Made by a program: the position numbers and the translations under genes
Notes under the pieces: generated by a model
Told to the model about the DNA's origin: nothing
What the model saw: only the letters and a program-made list of their open reading frames with translations
Database searches by the model: none
Assembly: GCA_035627955.1 (NCBI GenBank)
Contig: DASPKU010000013.1
Span: 186,001 to 250,000, forward strand
From: Phycisphaerales bacterium
GTDB taxonomy: Bacteria; Planctomycetota; Phycisphaerae; Phycisphaerales; UBA1924
Direction: 5' to 3'
Length of the DNA stretch: 64,000 nt
Shown here: one piece after another, positions 34,537 to 43,731 of the stretch
Position numbering within the stretch: position 1 is the stretch's first letter
How the letters are laid out: each line of letters starts with the position of its first letter

Positions 34537-36417
34537 TCAGTTCTTCGCGACCTTCCCCACGGTCTTCCTGGGGTTGATCACAAAGCGGCCCTCGTAGCCC
34601 TCCATGGGCTCGGCCCCGGAGCGGATCAGTTCCACCACCTGCTCGGTGGTCAGCTTGGGGTTGAGGGCGAGCAGCTTGCCCGCGAGGTTCGCCACGTTGG
34701 GTGCCGCCATCGAGGTGCCGGAGAACTTCATCTTCTGCCCGCCGGGGATGTAGCTGTTCACCTCGAAGCCGTTGGCGTACAGCGTCACGTTCTTGCCGAA
34801 GGTGGTGAAGCCGGTGGGCTTGCCGCCCTGGTCCACCGCCCCGATGGTGATCATGTTGGGCACGTTGAGGCCGGAGGGGATGAGCTCGCTGAAGGTGTTG
34901 TCGTTGTCGCTGTTGCCGGCCGCGGCGACGAATAGGATCTCGGGGGCGCTCTTCATGGCCTCCTCGAGGGCGTCGCGCTGGATCTTGAAGAGCTTGCGGG
35001 AGAGGGCCGCGCGTTCCTCGGGGTTCTCGCCCACGCCCTTCATTTCGAGGGCGCCCTCGATGTCCTTGCGGGAGCCGCCCCAGCTCATGTTGCACACGCG
35101 GACGCCGGCCTTGCGCATATAGGCGACGGTGTCGCGAGCGGCCTTGGCCTGCTTCTGGGCGTCCTCGATGCTGGGGGTGACGGTGGGGATGAGCTTGTAG
35201 TCGAAGGTGATGCGGACGGGGAGCAGGCGTGCGAAGGGGTTGCCCTCGGCGGCGATGCCGGCCACGTGCGTGCCGTGGGCGTAGTTGCCGAAGAGGCCCA
35301 GGTCCTCCTGGAAGGTGCGGACGTCGTCTGGCTTGAGGGTCTTGATGTACGCCAGCAGCGCCTGCCGCTCGGGGCTGTCGATGTTGGCCTGGAGGTCCAT
35401 GAGGCCCTTGGTGTGGGCGACCACGAGGGCCTTGTCGTTCTGGAGGTCGGTCACCGGGTGCAGCAGCTCGGGGGTCGTCGCGCTGTAGAGGTCGTAGGCG
35501 ATACCGTGCACGTCGTCGACGAAGCCGTTGTTGTCGTCGTCCTTGCCGTTGGCGGCCTCCTTGGGGTTCTCGAAGAGCTGGCCGCTGAAGATCGCGGTGT
35601 CAACACCCGAATCCCAGATCGCGATCACGACTGGCGTGGCCTTGGTGTCGGGCGTGAGGGTGACGAGGCGCTCGGTCCATACGTCCTTGACGGCGACCTC
35701 GTGGCTCTTGATGACCTCGGAGTAGACCTCGACGACGAGCGGGTTCACTTCGAGCAGGCGGTCGAGGGTGGCCCGCATGTTGATGAGGCCCCATGCGAAG
35801 TCGTTGCTGAGCACGCCGCCCGCCTTTGTCGCGACCTCGTCCATCGCGCCCTGCACGCCCCCGATGATCAGAGTGCGGCTGACCATCTCGGCGCGACCCT
35901 TGCCCTGGGTGATGGCCTCACGGACGGTCTCCCATGGCAGGTCCTTGACCTGCGCCTTCAGCTCGCGCTTGAAGGTCTCGGCGAACCTGGCCTTGTCCTT
36001 CTCCTTGGACGCGGCCACGAGGGCGCGGGCGGTGAGGCCGGTGGTGAGCTTCTTGCTCTGCTTGGCCTCGAGTTCGCGGATCTTCTCCACGTACGTGAGC
36101 ACGTCGGCGTCGCGCTTCTCGTACATCGCGATCGCGAGCAGCACGTTGTAGTAGGACTGCAGCGTGGTGCGGTCCTTGATGTCGTACTTGGCGAGGTCCT
36201 GCTCGATGTCGGCCTTGACCTGCGTCACGAACGCCTTGAACGGCGCGTCGCTCAGCAGGAACTCCGATGGTTTGCCTTCGATCTTGTACGTGTGACGCGG
36301 CAGGTCGTCCGCGGTTTTCACCTCGATCTTCCCGCCGGGCTGCGTCTGCGCAGCAACGACGGACGGCAACCCAACCAGCAGGCCCGCGGCCAGCACGACA
36401 GCAGCACACTTGTTCAA
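34537..36417 (-). CDS. S8-family (subtilisin-like) serine protease
   Basis: A 626-residue exported protease. The start is taken as TTG (GGGAG seven bases ahead) at the signal peptide NKCAAVVLAAGLLVGLPSVVAAQ; the ATG 14 codons upstream lacks a site. A helical N-terminal half (about 30-250) may be a prodomain. The catalytic triad is at about Asp267 (IWDSGVD), His380 (HGTHVAGIAAEG) and Ser568 (SGTSMAAPNVANLAG). NSDNDN and DDDNNGF loops may bind Ca. It lacks the dockerin-like tail that neighbours carry. It could mature the tailed surface proteins; that is only context. Confidence 0.92.
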   Translation of the reverse strand: MNKCAAVVLAAGLLVGLPSVVAAQTQPGGKIEVKTADDLPRHTYKIEGKPSEFLLSDAPFKAFVTQVKADIEQDLAKYDIKDRTTLQSYYNVLLAIAMYEKRDADVLTYVEKIRELEAKQSKKLTTGLTARALVAASKEKDKARFAETFKRELKAQVKDLPWETVREAITQGKGRAEMVSRTLIIGGVQGAMDEVATKAGGVLSNDFAWGLINMRATLDRLLEVNPLVVEVYSEVIKSHEVAVKDVWTERLVTLTPDTKATPVVIAIWDSGVDTAIFSGQLFENPKEAANGKDDDNNGFVDDVHGIAYDLYSATTPELLHPVTDLQNDKALVVAHTKGLMDLQANIDSPERQALLAYIKTLKPDDVRTFQEDLGLFGNYAHGTHVAGIAAEGNPFARLLPVRITFDYKLIPTVTPSIEDAQKQAKAARDTVAYMRKAGVRVCNMSWGGSRKDIEGALEMKGVGENPEERAALSRKLFKIQRDALEEAMKSAPEILFVAAAGNSDNDNTFSELIPSGLNVPNMITIGAVDQGGKPTGFTTFGKNVTLYANGFEVNSYIPGGQKMKFSGTSMAAPNVANLAGKLLALNPKLTTEQVVELIRSGAEPMEGYEGRFVINPRKTVGKVAKN

Positions 36418-36460
36418 GGCGATCTCCCAGGTACCCCCGGTAGTGGGGGAGGGGATCATA

Positions 36461-36493
36461 GCGCCGGGCCATCAGGGCCCGGCAGTGGCGCTA
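36461..36493. terminator. Hairpin between two minus-strand genes
   Basis: GCCGGGCC-ATCA-GGGCCCGGC within a longer TAGCGCC...GGCGCTA frame. It lies downstream of the dockerin-tailed gene. No T-run, so termination is uncertain. Confidence 0.5.
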
Positions 36494-36549
36494 CCCCTCA
36501 CCCACGCTGCGGGCGAACAAGGGGATGCGCGGGAAGGCCGCTTCCGTCC

Positions 36550-38724
36550 TCAGCAGGGGCTGCCGCCCAGGACGCGGAAGAACGACTCGATGTCGGCGTC
36601 GGTGCCGATGTCACCGTCGCCATTGAAGTCGCTCTCGGGGCACGCCGGGCAGCAGCGCCCACCCAGGCAGGCGAAGAAGGCCTCGATGTCGGCGTCGGTG
36701 CCGATGTCGCCGTCGCGGTTGTAGTCCGCGCCGCCGCAGCCGGTGACGCGGAAGCTGAAGGTGAACGGCGTGACGGCGTGCTCCTCCGCGACCATGAGGC
36801 GGTCGCACAGCAGCATCCCGGGCCTGCTGACCAGCACCCAGTTCCCCGCGGGCAGCGGGCTTTGGAAGCTGACGCGGAGCGTGCGGGCATCGACCTCCTG
36901 CACCTGCGGGGGCGTGGCCCACGCGGGAGTGCCCGCGACCAGCTGGCCGGTGCTGTCAGCGGGGAACAGCTGAACCGGGGAGAGCGCCTCGGCGGCCTTG
37001 CGCACCGGCCCGCTGAAGCTGAGCATCACACCGTGCTCCTCGAGCTCGTCATGGGCGATCACCCCCGGGCTGCACGTGCCGCAGGAGGCGGGAACGCTGT
37101 CGATGAGACGCAGCGAGAAGGGGGCCGCGCCAGCCATGCCACCGCCCAGGTCCTGGCTGCGGAATGGGCACTCCGGGGCGTTCCAGGCGCGCCAGCCCAC
37201 GCCGTCACGCGCCACCAGCACGGGCCCACTCGAGACAGTCGGCGTTTCGAGGCGGGTGTTGGAGATGATCAGGCCGTGGAGCCCCTGGGGGTCGTGGATC
37301 ACCACCGGGCCTGAGCGGTCCTGCCCGGTTCGCACCATCGAGCCTTCGGGCAGAACATCGAGGTGGATCGCGCCGTCCATCCACCCCTGGATGTCGAGCG
37401 ACTCCACACGCGAGGCCTCGATGAAGCCGCCGTAGCAGTTGCCGCCGATGGTCATGGTCCCCAGCGGCGCCCGCTCTGAGGTGTCGCCGCACTCGACGGC
37501 GCACACCATGTCCCCCGCAACCGTGAATGAGCCGATGCCGCGGGGGGCCCGCACGAGGATGATGCTCGCGTCGCAGGCGCTGTTGGCGTGGATGTATCCG
37601 CCCACGGTCAGGCTGCCGATGGCGCCCGTCGCACTCGACACTTCCACAGGCACGCAGAAGAACAGCTCCTCGATGTTGCGGCCAACGGTGACGGACGTGA
37701 TGTCCCGCTCGGCGCGGATCGACGCGCCCAGGTCTTCGCCGATGTCGATGCGGCCGGGGGCCTCGAACCCCGCGACCTCGACGCGCCCCCGGGCGGACTC
37801 GGCGATCTCGATCACCGCGAACACCATCCCGGCACGGATGGTGGTCCGCTGCAGCCCGCCCAGGCCGTCGTCGAGCGAGCGCGTCCGCACGTGCCCGGAG
37901 AGCGTGTCGCACTCCAGCTGAATGAGCGCGCCCAGCCGCGGGTCGTGGAATCCCGCGTGCTGGCCGGTGTTGGTGTCGATGAGGGCGTTCACCGCGCCCA
38001 GGCCTGTCTCATCCAGCGACGTGCAGCGGATGAGGTCGATGCCGTCGCGGGCGCGGATGCCCCCGGGCGCCGCGATCCTGATCTCGCCGCTGACTTCGAG
38101 CGACAAGATCTTGCCGCCCGTGCTTTCGACCGCGCCGAACAGGCCGTCGCCCTCGAGCCCCTGCCCCACGGCCACACTGCCGATCGTCCCGCTGATCGCG
38201 AGGAGGCGCGCGTTAGGACCGATGCGGCGGCGGATAGTGACGCCGTCGATCGCCTGCTCGCTTTGGTTGTTGGATGCACGGGCCGTGACGCTCGCATCGA
38301 CCGAGTCGGCATCGAGCCGACGGACCAGCCCCACATCGACGGCGCCGGTGATCGTGCTCACTGCGATGGCGGCACGCACGCGCGTGCCCAGGGCGCTCGC
38401 GTCCAGCCCAGCGAGGGATGAGCCCGCCCGCCCGATCTCAGCGAGGGCATTGGGCATAGCCGTGACTGCGGGCGCGGCCACCAGCACATCCAGCATCGTG
38501 CTGCGGGTTCCGGCGAGGGTGATGGGCCCGATCACGTCCTGGGCGGCGCCGAAGGCGCGCACCCGTGTGTACGAGTCGTCGAGCGCCGGAAGGTCGGCGA
38601 TCGGGGCGCCCGAGGCGTACGTCCTGTACACCGTCTCGGAGCCCTGCCTCGTTAGAAGAACGGTTACGTCGCCCTGCGCCGCGCCCACCATGGCCAGCGC
38701 CCACAGACCCACGAGTGCCCGCAT
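36550..38724 (-). CDS. Large secreted protein with GTDADIE dockerin-like tail
   Basis: A 724-residue protein, GGAGG ahead of the ATG, signal peptide MRALVGLWALAMVGAAQG. The body has repeated beta segments such as LSLEVSGEIRIAAPGGI, IGSLTVGGYIHANS and IGSFTVAGDMV, consistent with a right-handed beta helix. A late domain (about 560-650) ends in FSFRVTGCGG. The tail has two GTDADIE repeats (Ala, not Gln) and ends LGGSPC. Several Cys in the tail (GGRCCPAC) may pair. Probably cell-surface; ligand unknown. Confidence 0.82.
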   Translation of the reverse strand: MRALVGLWALAMVGAAQGDVTVLLTRQGSETVYRTYASGAPIADLPALDDSYTRVRAFGAAQDVIGPITLAGTRSTMLDVLVAAPAVTAMPNALAEIGRAGSSLAGLDASALGTRVRAAIAVSTITGAVDVGLVRRLDADSVDASVTARASNNQSEQAIDGVTIRRRIGPNARLLAISGTIGSVAVGQGLEGDGLFGAVESTGGKILSLEVSGEIRIAAPGGIRARDGIDLIRCTSLDETGLGAVNALIDTNTGQHAGFHDPRLGALIQLECDTLSGHVRTRSLDDGLGGLQRTTIRAGMVFAVIEIAESARGRVEVAGFEAPGRIDIGEDLGASIRAERDITSVTVGRNIEELFFCVPVEVSSATGAIGSLTVGGYIHANSACDASIILVRAPRGIGSFTVAGDMVCAVECGDTSERAPLGTMTIGGNCYGGFIEASRVESLDIQGWMDGAIHLDVLPEGSMVRTGQDRSGPVVIHDPQGLHGLIISNTRLETPTVSSGPVLVARDGVGWRAWNAPECPFRSQDLGGGMAGAAPFSLRLIDSVPASCGTCSPGVIAHDELEEHGVMLSFSGPVRKAAEALSPVQLFPADSTGQLVAGTPAWATPPQVQEVDARTLRVSFQSPLPAGNWVLVSRPGMLLCDRLMVAEEHAVTPFTFSFRVTGCGGADYNRDGDIGTDADIEAFFACLGGRCCPACPESDFNGDGDIGTDADIESFFRVLGGSPC

Positions 38725-38897
38725 CGGTTCGCCTCCATGCGACCTCCAAGCGCACCCTGAGCATGGGGGTGCGAGAGGAGGGCACGCCGAAGCGCCCGTG
38801 AAACCACCGATGGCGTAAGTTGAGAACAGACGGCGACTTGTGATTCGCCTGCGGGCTGAGGCACGCGTCAGCCTTGGACGAAACTCGGCTCACGCCA

Positions 38898-38934
38898 AAT
38901 GAAAAGGGCACGGCGGATGGCCGTGCCCTTGGGG
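38898..38934 (-). terminator. Terminator of the sigma-factor gene
   Basis: AAGGGCACGGC and GCCGTGCCCTT arms; on the minus strand followed by TTCATTTGG. Located 20-55 bases past the sigma-factor stop. Confidence 0.8.
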
Positions 38935-38954
38935 GTTGGTGCGTGAAGGGCTGC

Positions 38955-40109
38955 TCAGTTGAGCGAGAGAGCCGCCAGCATCGAGGAGGCCATCTTGGCC
39001 GCGACGTTGTTGGGGGACTTCATCTCGCCGCCCTGCTCGAGGACGGCCTGCTGCTCCTCGAGGGCCTCGCGGTTGCCGAGGAAGTGTGCTTCCAGCTGGA
39101 GACGGATCTTCTCCATCGCCTTGTTCTGGATCTGGCGCACGCGTTCCTTGGTGACGCCGATGATCTGGCCGACCTGCTCCAGGGTCATGGGCTTCTCGAG
39201 CTCGCCGCTCTCGAGACCGAAGCGGTGCTCGATCACGGTGCGCTCGACATCAGAGAGGTCGGCGCGGTTCTCGATGACGATCCGCTTGACCTCTTCGGCC
39301 GCGTCCTTCTCGAAGGTCGACCGCTTCACCTCGAGGAAGTTGGACTTCTCGAGCTTGGGGTCGAAGTCGGTGGGGAAGCGCTGGCGGTACTTGGAGAGCT
39401 TCATGCCCTGGCGGCTGAAGGCCTTGAGGATGGCGCGGCAGGCGTACGTGCTGAACTTGTAGCCACGCCCGGCGTCGAACTTGTCGACGGCGCGGAGCAG
39501 GGCCATGTTGCCCTCGCTGACGAGGTCAGCGAAGTCAACCTCGCTCATGCGGGTGCGCTTGGCCATGGCCAGCACCAGGGCCAGGTTCGTCTCCGCGATC
39601 TGCTCGCGGATGCGGTCGCTGAGCCGGTACCAGCGGAGGATCTCCTCGGCCTGCTCGGGGGTGGGCTGACGCGTGGGCGTGCCCCACACCTCGTGCTGGA
39701 GCTTCCAGATCCGGTAGCGGGCGTAGTTGAACTGGTGGAACAGCACCTTCTCCTCGGCGCCGGTCAGGATGACCTGCTGGGCCGACTTGACGGTGCGGTT
39801 GCGCGTGCTGGACAGGTCGTCCATGACGGGGTGGTACCAGCTCGTGTCGGGCTTCTGGATATCAGGAGCCTCGTCGTAGATCTTCCGCTCGGCCTCTTCC
39901 TCGTAGAAGGCGGGCGAGTCGATGAAGTCCTGCTCGCTGGCCATGATCTGGGTCAGGAGGCGCTCGTCCTCGGCGGAGAGGCGGCGCTTGACCGCCTTTC
40001 CGGCGACCTTCGTCGCGGTCTCCTGGACCTCACCACCAACGCTGATCCGGCTGCGGCGCCGGACCTGCTCGATGGGGCTCAACGTTCGTTTGGTGGTGCT
40101 CTGTCGCAT
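38955..40109 (-). CDS. Divergent sigma-70 family sigma factor
   Basis: A 384-residue sigma factor. A basic Ser/Arg-rich head (about 1-45) precedes region 1.2-like sequence. Region 2 (ETNLALVLAMAKRTRMSEVDFADLVSEGNMALLRAVDKFD, then GRGYKFSTYACRAILKAFSRQ) and region 4 (LSDVERTVIEHRFGL, then MTLEQVGQIIGVTKERVRQIQNKAMEKIR) are clear. In region 2.3-2.4 the Trp-Trp used by RpoD for promoter melting is replaced by Cys-Arg. Length and order suit a group-2 factor. It has a 687-base upstream region without a gene. Confidence 0.9.
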   Translation of the reverse strand: MRQSTTKRTLSPIEQVRRRSRISVGGEVQETATKVAGKAVKRRLSAEDERLLTQIMASEQDFIDSPAFYEEEAERKIYDEAPDIQKPDTSWYHPVMDDLSSTRNRTVKSAQQVILTGAEEKVLFHQFNYARYRIWKLQHEVWGTPTRQPTPEQAEEILRWYRLSDRIREQIAETNLALVLAMAKRTRMSEVDFADLVSEGNMALLRAVDKFDAGRGYKFSTYACRAILKAFSRQGMKLSKYRQRFPTDFDPKLEKSNFLEVKRSTFEKDAAEEVKRIVIENRADLSDVERTVIEHRFGLESGELEKPMTLEQVGQIIGVTKERVRQIQNKAMEKIRLQLEAHFLGNREALEEQQAVLEQGGEMKSPNNVAAKMASSMLAALSLN

Positions 40110-40796
40110 AAGTCGTCCTTGCCAGCCGTGGCACTGAGAGTTCGTTGTTCAAGGCTTTTCAGAGTCGGTCCGGGTTGTGTTCTTTCCCGCTGGAGCAGCT
40201 TCGTGCGATGTTCCGGCGTCAACTGGCTCGTGGATCAATCCTCAATCGCATATTCATCCATTCACAACCCGCTCGTCCTACCGTCCCGCTACCAACTGAT
40301 CTACCAATCCGGACATCCCGTGGTCTCCCCGGGGGTCCAGCCGCTTCGAGCCGTCTGGTGCGGCGCGAAGAACAAGGCGGGGTGCGGTTATCGGCCACCG
40401 AGCCCGCCTATAGTCCAAACTCCGCCACACTTCGGGTCGAGTTCTCGCCGTGCTCCCCGCGGTTCCGGGCCTTTTGTGCCCATCACCGGTGATACGACGT
40501 CCCCTGCCGAAGGTTTCGTTCTTTAGAACGATTCCATGATGTCGTTGGCTTCCGTGCCGCTCAACACCCGCTGATCCTCAGCGGTCCCGTACAGACGCCG
40601 CCCGCAAACGACGATTGATTCTGGGGGAAGGTCCGGCTAGCCTCATCGAGGGGGGGCCACAACCAACGCATCGGCCCTTCACAGACCGCCAACATACCAG
40701 ATATCGACGCTCATGCCAAGCACGGGCGCGTTTTTCAACACCCGTTCCACACCCTGAAACCCCCGCGAGTCAAGTTCGCGGACCCGGAGAATCCCT
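40110..40796. other. Long intergenic region between sigma-factor and sodA genes
   Basis: Nearly 690 bases between divergent genes, with noticeably lower GC than the surroundings. AAGGAC (minus strand) serves the sigma gene and CGGAG (about 40786) serves sodA. TTGTGAATGGATGAATATGCG on the minus strand near 40250-40275 is a weak promoter candidate. No reliable small gene, repeat or structured RNA was recognised, though a long 5' leader is plausible. Confidence 0.4.
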
Positions 40797-41423
40797 ATGC
40801 CCTTGACCCTGCCCAACTTGCCGTACGCCCCCGAGGCCCTGGAGCCCCACATCGACGCCCAGACGATGAATATTCATCACGGTAAGCACCACCAGGCGTA
40901 CGTCACCAACGCCAACAAGGCGCTGGAAGGAACCAAGCTCGCCGACCTGCCCGTGGAGGAGATCGTGCGCCGGTTGGGTGATGTGCCGGAGGACAAGCGC
41001 ACGGCGGTGCGGAACAACGCGGGCGGGCACCTCAACCACTCGCTCTTCTGGCAGATGATGGCGCCGGCGGGCAAGGGCGGGGCGCCTTCGCCCGAGCTGG
41101 CGGAGGCAATCAAGAGCACGTTCGGATCGATGGACGCGCTGAAGGAGAAGATGGCCGCGGCGGGCGCCTCGCGGTTCGGCTCGGGCTGGGCGTGGCTGGT
41201 GGTGAACGCGGGCAAGCTCGAGGTGTGCTCGACGGCCAACCAGGACAGCCCGGTGATGGGCAAAGCGATCGCCGGGTGCGAGGGGGTGCCGATCCTGGGC
41301 GTGGACGTGTGGGAGCACGCGTACTACCTGAAGTACCAGAACAAGCGGCCGGACTACCTGGCCGCGTGGTGGAACGTGGTGAACTGGAACTTCGTGAGCG
41401 AGCTGTACGCGAAGGCGAAGTAG
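40797..41423 (+). CDS. sodA: Superoxide dismutase, Mn-type
   Basis: Converts superoxide to peroxide and oxygen. The metal ligands lie in [19 protein letters not shown] and [30 protein letters not shown] and [10 protein letters not shown] are the Mn-type signatures, against the AAQVWNHTFYW of Fe enzymes. 208 residues, typical. No signal peptide, so cytosolic. A hairpin repeat follows the stop. Confidence 0.96.
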   Translation: MPLTLPNLPYAPEALEPHIDAQTMNIHHGKHHQAYVTNANKALEGTKLADLPVEEIVRRLGDVPEDKRTAVRNNAGGHLNHSLFWQMMAPAGKGGAPSPELAEAIKSTFGSMDALKEKMAAAGASRFGSGWAWLVVNAGKLEVCSTANQDSPVMGKAIAGCEGVPILGVDVWEHAYYLKYQNKRPDYLAAWWNVVNWNFVSELYAKAK

Positions 41424-41439
41424 GCGAGCGACTTCTGAT

Positions 41440-41486
41440 CCGAGACTTCGCCCAGAGCGGCTCAGTCTCGGCTTCGCCGGTTTTTC
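41440..41486. repeat. Hairpin repeat, inverse GACGCCGGGACT family copy
   Basis: CCGAGACT...AGTCTCGG stem around TCGCCCAGAGCGGCTC, followed by GGTTTTTCC on the plus strand. It may double as the sodA terminator. Related to copies after pyk and after the small zinc gene. Confidence 0.7.
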
Positions 41487-41535
41487 CAGTCGGCGGATCG
41501 AATGATCCGAGGACAGTCCGCTCGGGAGACGCCGC

Positions 41536-42495
41536 ATGCGCAACAAGAAGATGGCCCTCACGCTGTTCCTGGTCACCCCTGTGGTGCTGCTGGGGGTCAT
41601 CCTGCTGGCGATCAAATACTCGCGCCCGGCGATGAACGCCCCGCCTGTGGGCGCGGGCGCGGGGAACACCGGCGGGGCCAACGCGATCGGCGAGTACATC
41701 GCCGAGAAGAGCAAGCCTGTGGAGCCTCCGCCGGCACCCAAGCCCGTCGAGGCCCCCAAGCCCAAGCCTGTGGAGCGGCCGGTCGAGCCGGCGCGAACAA
41801 CCTATCCCCGCGGCACGCTCACGAAGGTGCAGCTGCCCGGCCCCGCGGGCGAGGGCACCATCGAGGCCGAGGTGTTCACGCCGCCGGGCTACGACAACCC
41901 CGGGATGGCCTCGCAGACCTACCCGACGCTGTACCTGATCGCGGACAGGGCGTTCATGCCCGACGGTCTTGCGCTCGACGATGCGGCCTCCAAGCTCATG
42001 AGCGTGGGCACCATGGACCCCGCGATCATCGTCGCCCTGCCCGCGAGCGGCGCCAGCAAACCCGAGCAGCGGCGGGCGTACGCGGAGTGGGTGGTGACGA
42101 AGGTCGCGCCGGCGGTGCGCGGCGCGTACCGCACCTCGGCCGGCGCAAAGGCCACCGGCATCGGCGGCGCGGGCCCTGACGCGTGGACGGCGCTGGCGGG
42201 CGCGACCTACCACGCCGAGCTGCTCGGCCTGCTGCTCTTCCATGACCCGCGCGGCCCCGCGCCGGTGATCGAGGAGCTCCAGCCGCCAGAGCGCGTGGCG
42301 CTGACCGATGCACAGGGCGCCACCGCGGGTCGCGAGGCGATCACGGCACTCTCAACGACGCTCAAGGGCGCGGGCCTCGGCCCGGGCCGGCTGCTGACGC
42401 TGGTCTCGGGCGCCGATGACGCTGCGGGTTCGCGCCAGCGGCTCGAGCACGGGCTGGCATTCCTGTTCCCGCCGCCGGCCGAGGGAACCAAGTAA
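41536..42495 (+). CDS. Esterase-D-like protein with missing nucleophile
   Basis: A 319-residue membrane-anchored protein with a GGGAG site. An N-terminal helix (about 6-26) is followed by a Pro/Lys linker (KPVEPPPAPKPVEAPKPKPVE). The C-terminal domain follows the putative-esterase/alpha-beta-hydrolase layout: EAEVFTPPGYDN, YPTLYLIADRA, IIVALP, and the elbow region. Where the family has G-L-S-M-G-G the sequence reads TGIGGAGPDAW, so the nucleophilic Ser is absent. Probably a non-catalytic relative in the periplasm. Confidence 0.72.
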   Translation: MRNKKMALTLFLVTPVVLLGVILLAIKYSRPAMNAPPVGAGAGNTGGANAIGEYIAEKSKPVEPPPAPKPVEAPKPKPVERPVEPARTTYPRGTLTKVQLPGPAGEGTIEAEVFTPPGYDNPGMASQTYPTLYLIADRAFMPDGLALDDAASKLMSVGTMDPAIIVALPASGASKPEQRRAYAEWVVTKVAPAVRGAYRTSAGAKATGIGGAGPDAWTALAGATYHAELLGLLLFHDPRGPAPVIEELQPPERVALTDAQGATAGREAITALSTTLKGAGLGPGRLLTLVSGADDAAGSRQRLEHGLAFLFPPPAEGTK

Positions 42496-42519
42496 CCCAC
42501 GTCGCGGTACCATCGCGCG

Positions 42520-43014
42520 ATGCGTCTGCCCGGCAGCAAGATCTGGCGCGCGTTCCCTGAGCTCGACCGCTTCAGCGATGAGCAGTGCGAGCGGTTCGTG
42601 CTACGCGCCAAGCAGGAGCACGGGTGGGGCAAGGTGTGGACGCTGGCGGGCGCGGTGCTGCTTCTGGCGATCGCGGTGCCGGTGCTGGTGGTGCTGATGG
42701 AGGCCGCGTGGTCTCTGGCTGAGCGCTGGGTTCTGCGGAGCGCCCCGGGGGTGTACGACGCGGTGATGAGCACGGCGGGGCGGGCGGCGCTGGCGTTCGC
42801 GATCGTGCTCGCGTGTCTGCTGGTGCTGCTGCTGGCGCGAGACCTGTGGCTGCGGCGGACGGTGAGCCGGCGCATCCGCCGCACCGCCTGCGCCGGCTGC
42901 GGGTACCCGATGCTGGGGCTGACGCCCGACCGCGGCGTCGTCACCTGCCCCGAGTGCAACCGGGCGTTCTTCCTCGACGACGCGGGGCTGAGCGAGGAAG
43001 ACCTCGCTCTGTGA
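42520..43014 (+). CDS. Membrane zinc-ribbon protein, tandem copy A
   Basis: A 164-residue protein: a cytosolic head MRLPGSKIWRAFPELDRFSDEQCERFV, two membrane segments (about 43-66 and 88-108), and a C-terminal ribbon CAGCGYPMLGL...VTCPECNRAF followed by DAGLSEEDL. About half identical to the next gene, so this is a tandem duplication. Function unknown; the ribbon likely binds zinc in the cytosol. Confidence 0.82.
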   Translation: MRLPGSKIWRAFPELDRFSDEQCERFVLRAKQEHGWGKVWTLAGAVLLLAIAVPVLVVLMEAAWSLAERWVLRSAPGVYDAVMSTAGRAALAFAIVLACLLVLLLARDLWLRRTVSRRIRRTACAGCGYPMLGLTPDRGVVTCPECNRAFFLDDAGLSEEDLAL

Positions 43015-43070
43015 GGACCCTCGGCGGGCTGCGCGAAACCGCCACCGCAGGGGGCCGGTAGGATCTGGCG

Positions 43071-43682
43071 ATGCGGATCCCCGGCACCAAGGTGTGGCGC
43101 GCGTTCCCCGAGCTCGACCGCTTCAGCGATGCGGAGTGCGAGCGGTTCGTCGAGCGGGCTACCGCGGAGCACCAGGGCAGCAAGTCGGGCGTGATGGCGC
43201 TGGGGTGCCTGGGGCTGGTGATCGCGGTGCCGCTGGTGATCTGGCTGGGTGTCGCGGCGTGGTCGGCCTTCTCGCCGGCGTTCTTCGGCGGGATGCGGAA
43301 GTCTGACCTGGACGTGGTGGAGGACATCGCCAAGACGGCGTTCATCGCGTTCCTAGCCCTGGGCTGCTCCCTCACCATGCTGGTCGTGCGCGACCGGTGG
43401 TTGATCCACACGATTACGCGGAAGGTGCAGAAGGCCGCGTGCGCGGGGTGCGGGTACTCGCTGCTGGGCTTGCAGCCGGATCACGGCGTGGTGGTGTGCC
43501 CCGAGTGCAGCACCCCGCTGCACCTGCGGGACGCGGGGCTGAGCGAGGAGGACCTGATGGTGGGGGACCGGCCGCGGGGGACGGAGTGCGCGCGGTGCGG
43601 GTACTCGCTAGGCGGGTTGCAGCCGGTGAACGGGGTGCTGACGTGCCCGGAGTGCAGCACGGAGTTCGTGCGGGCGGGGTGA
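43071..43682 (+). CDS. Membrane zinc-ribbon protein, tandem copy B with two ribbons
   Basis: A 203-residue paralogue of the gene 56 bases upstream, with the same head (GTKVWRAFPELDRFSDAECERFV), two membrane helices, ribbon 1 (CAGCGYSLLGL...VCPECSTPL) and the LRDAGLSEEDL linker. A second ribbon is then added (CARCGYSLGGLQPVNGVLTCPEC). The added ribbon is an internal duplication, since both end in CPECST. Function unknown. Confidence 0.82.
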   Translation: MRIPGTKVWRAFPELDRFSDAECERFVERATAEHQGSKSGVMALGCLGLVIAVPLVIWLGVAAWSAFSPAFFGGMRKSDLDVVEDIAKTAFIAFLALGCSLTMLVVRDRWLIHTITRKVQKAACAGCGYSLLGLQPDHGVVVCPECSTPLHLRDAGLSEEDLMVGDRPRGTECARCGYSLGGLQPVNGVLTCPECSTEFVRAG

Positions 43683-43731
43683 GTAGAGCGGATAGGAGTG
43701 GGGGAGTTCGATCGCTTGCGCGATCGGCGCT

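Noticed and set aside
40145-40806. Small genes in the sigma-factor/sodA gap
   Set aside because: Ser/Arg/Pro-rich frames without ribosome sites or homology-like features; composition unlike the neighbouring genes.
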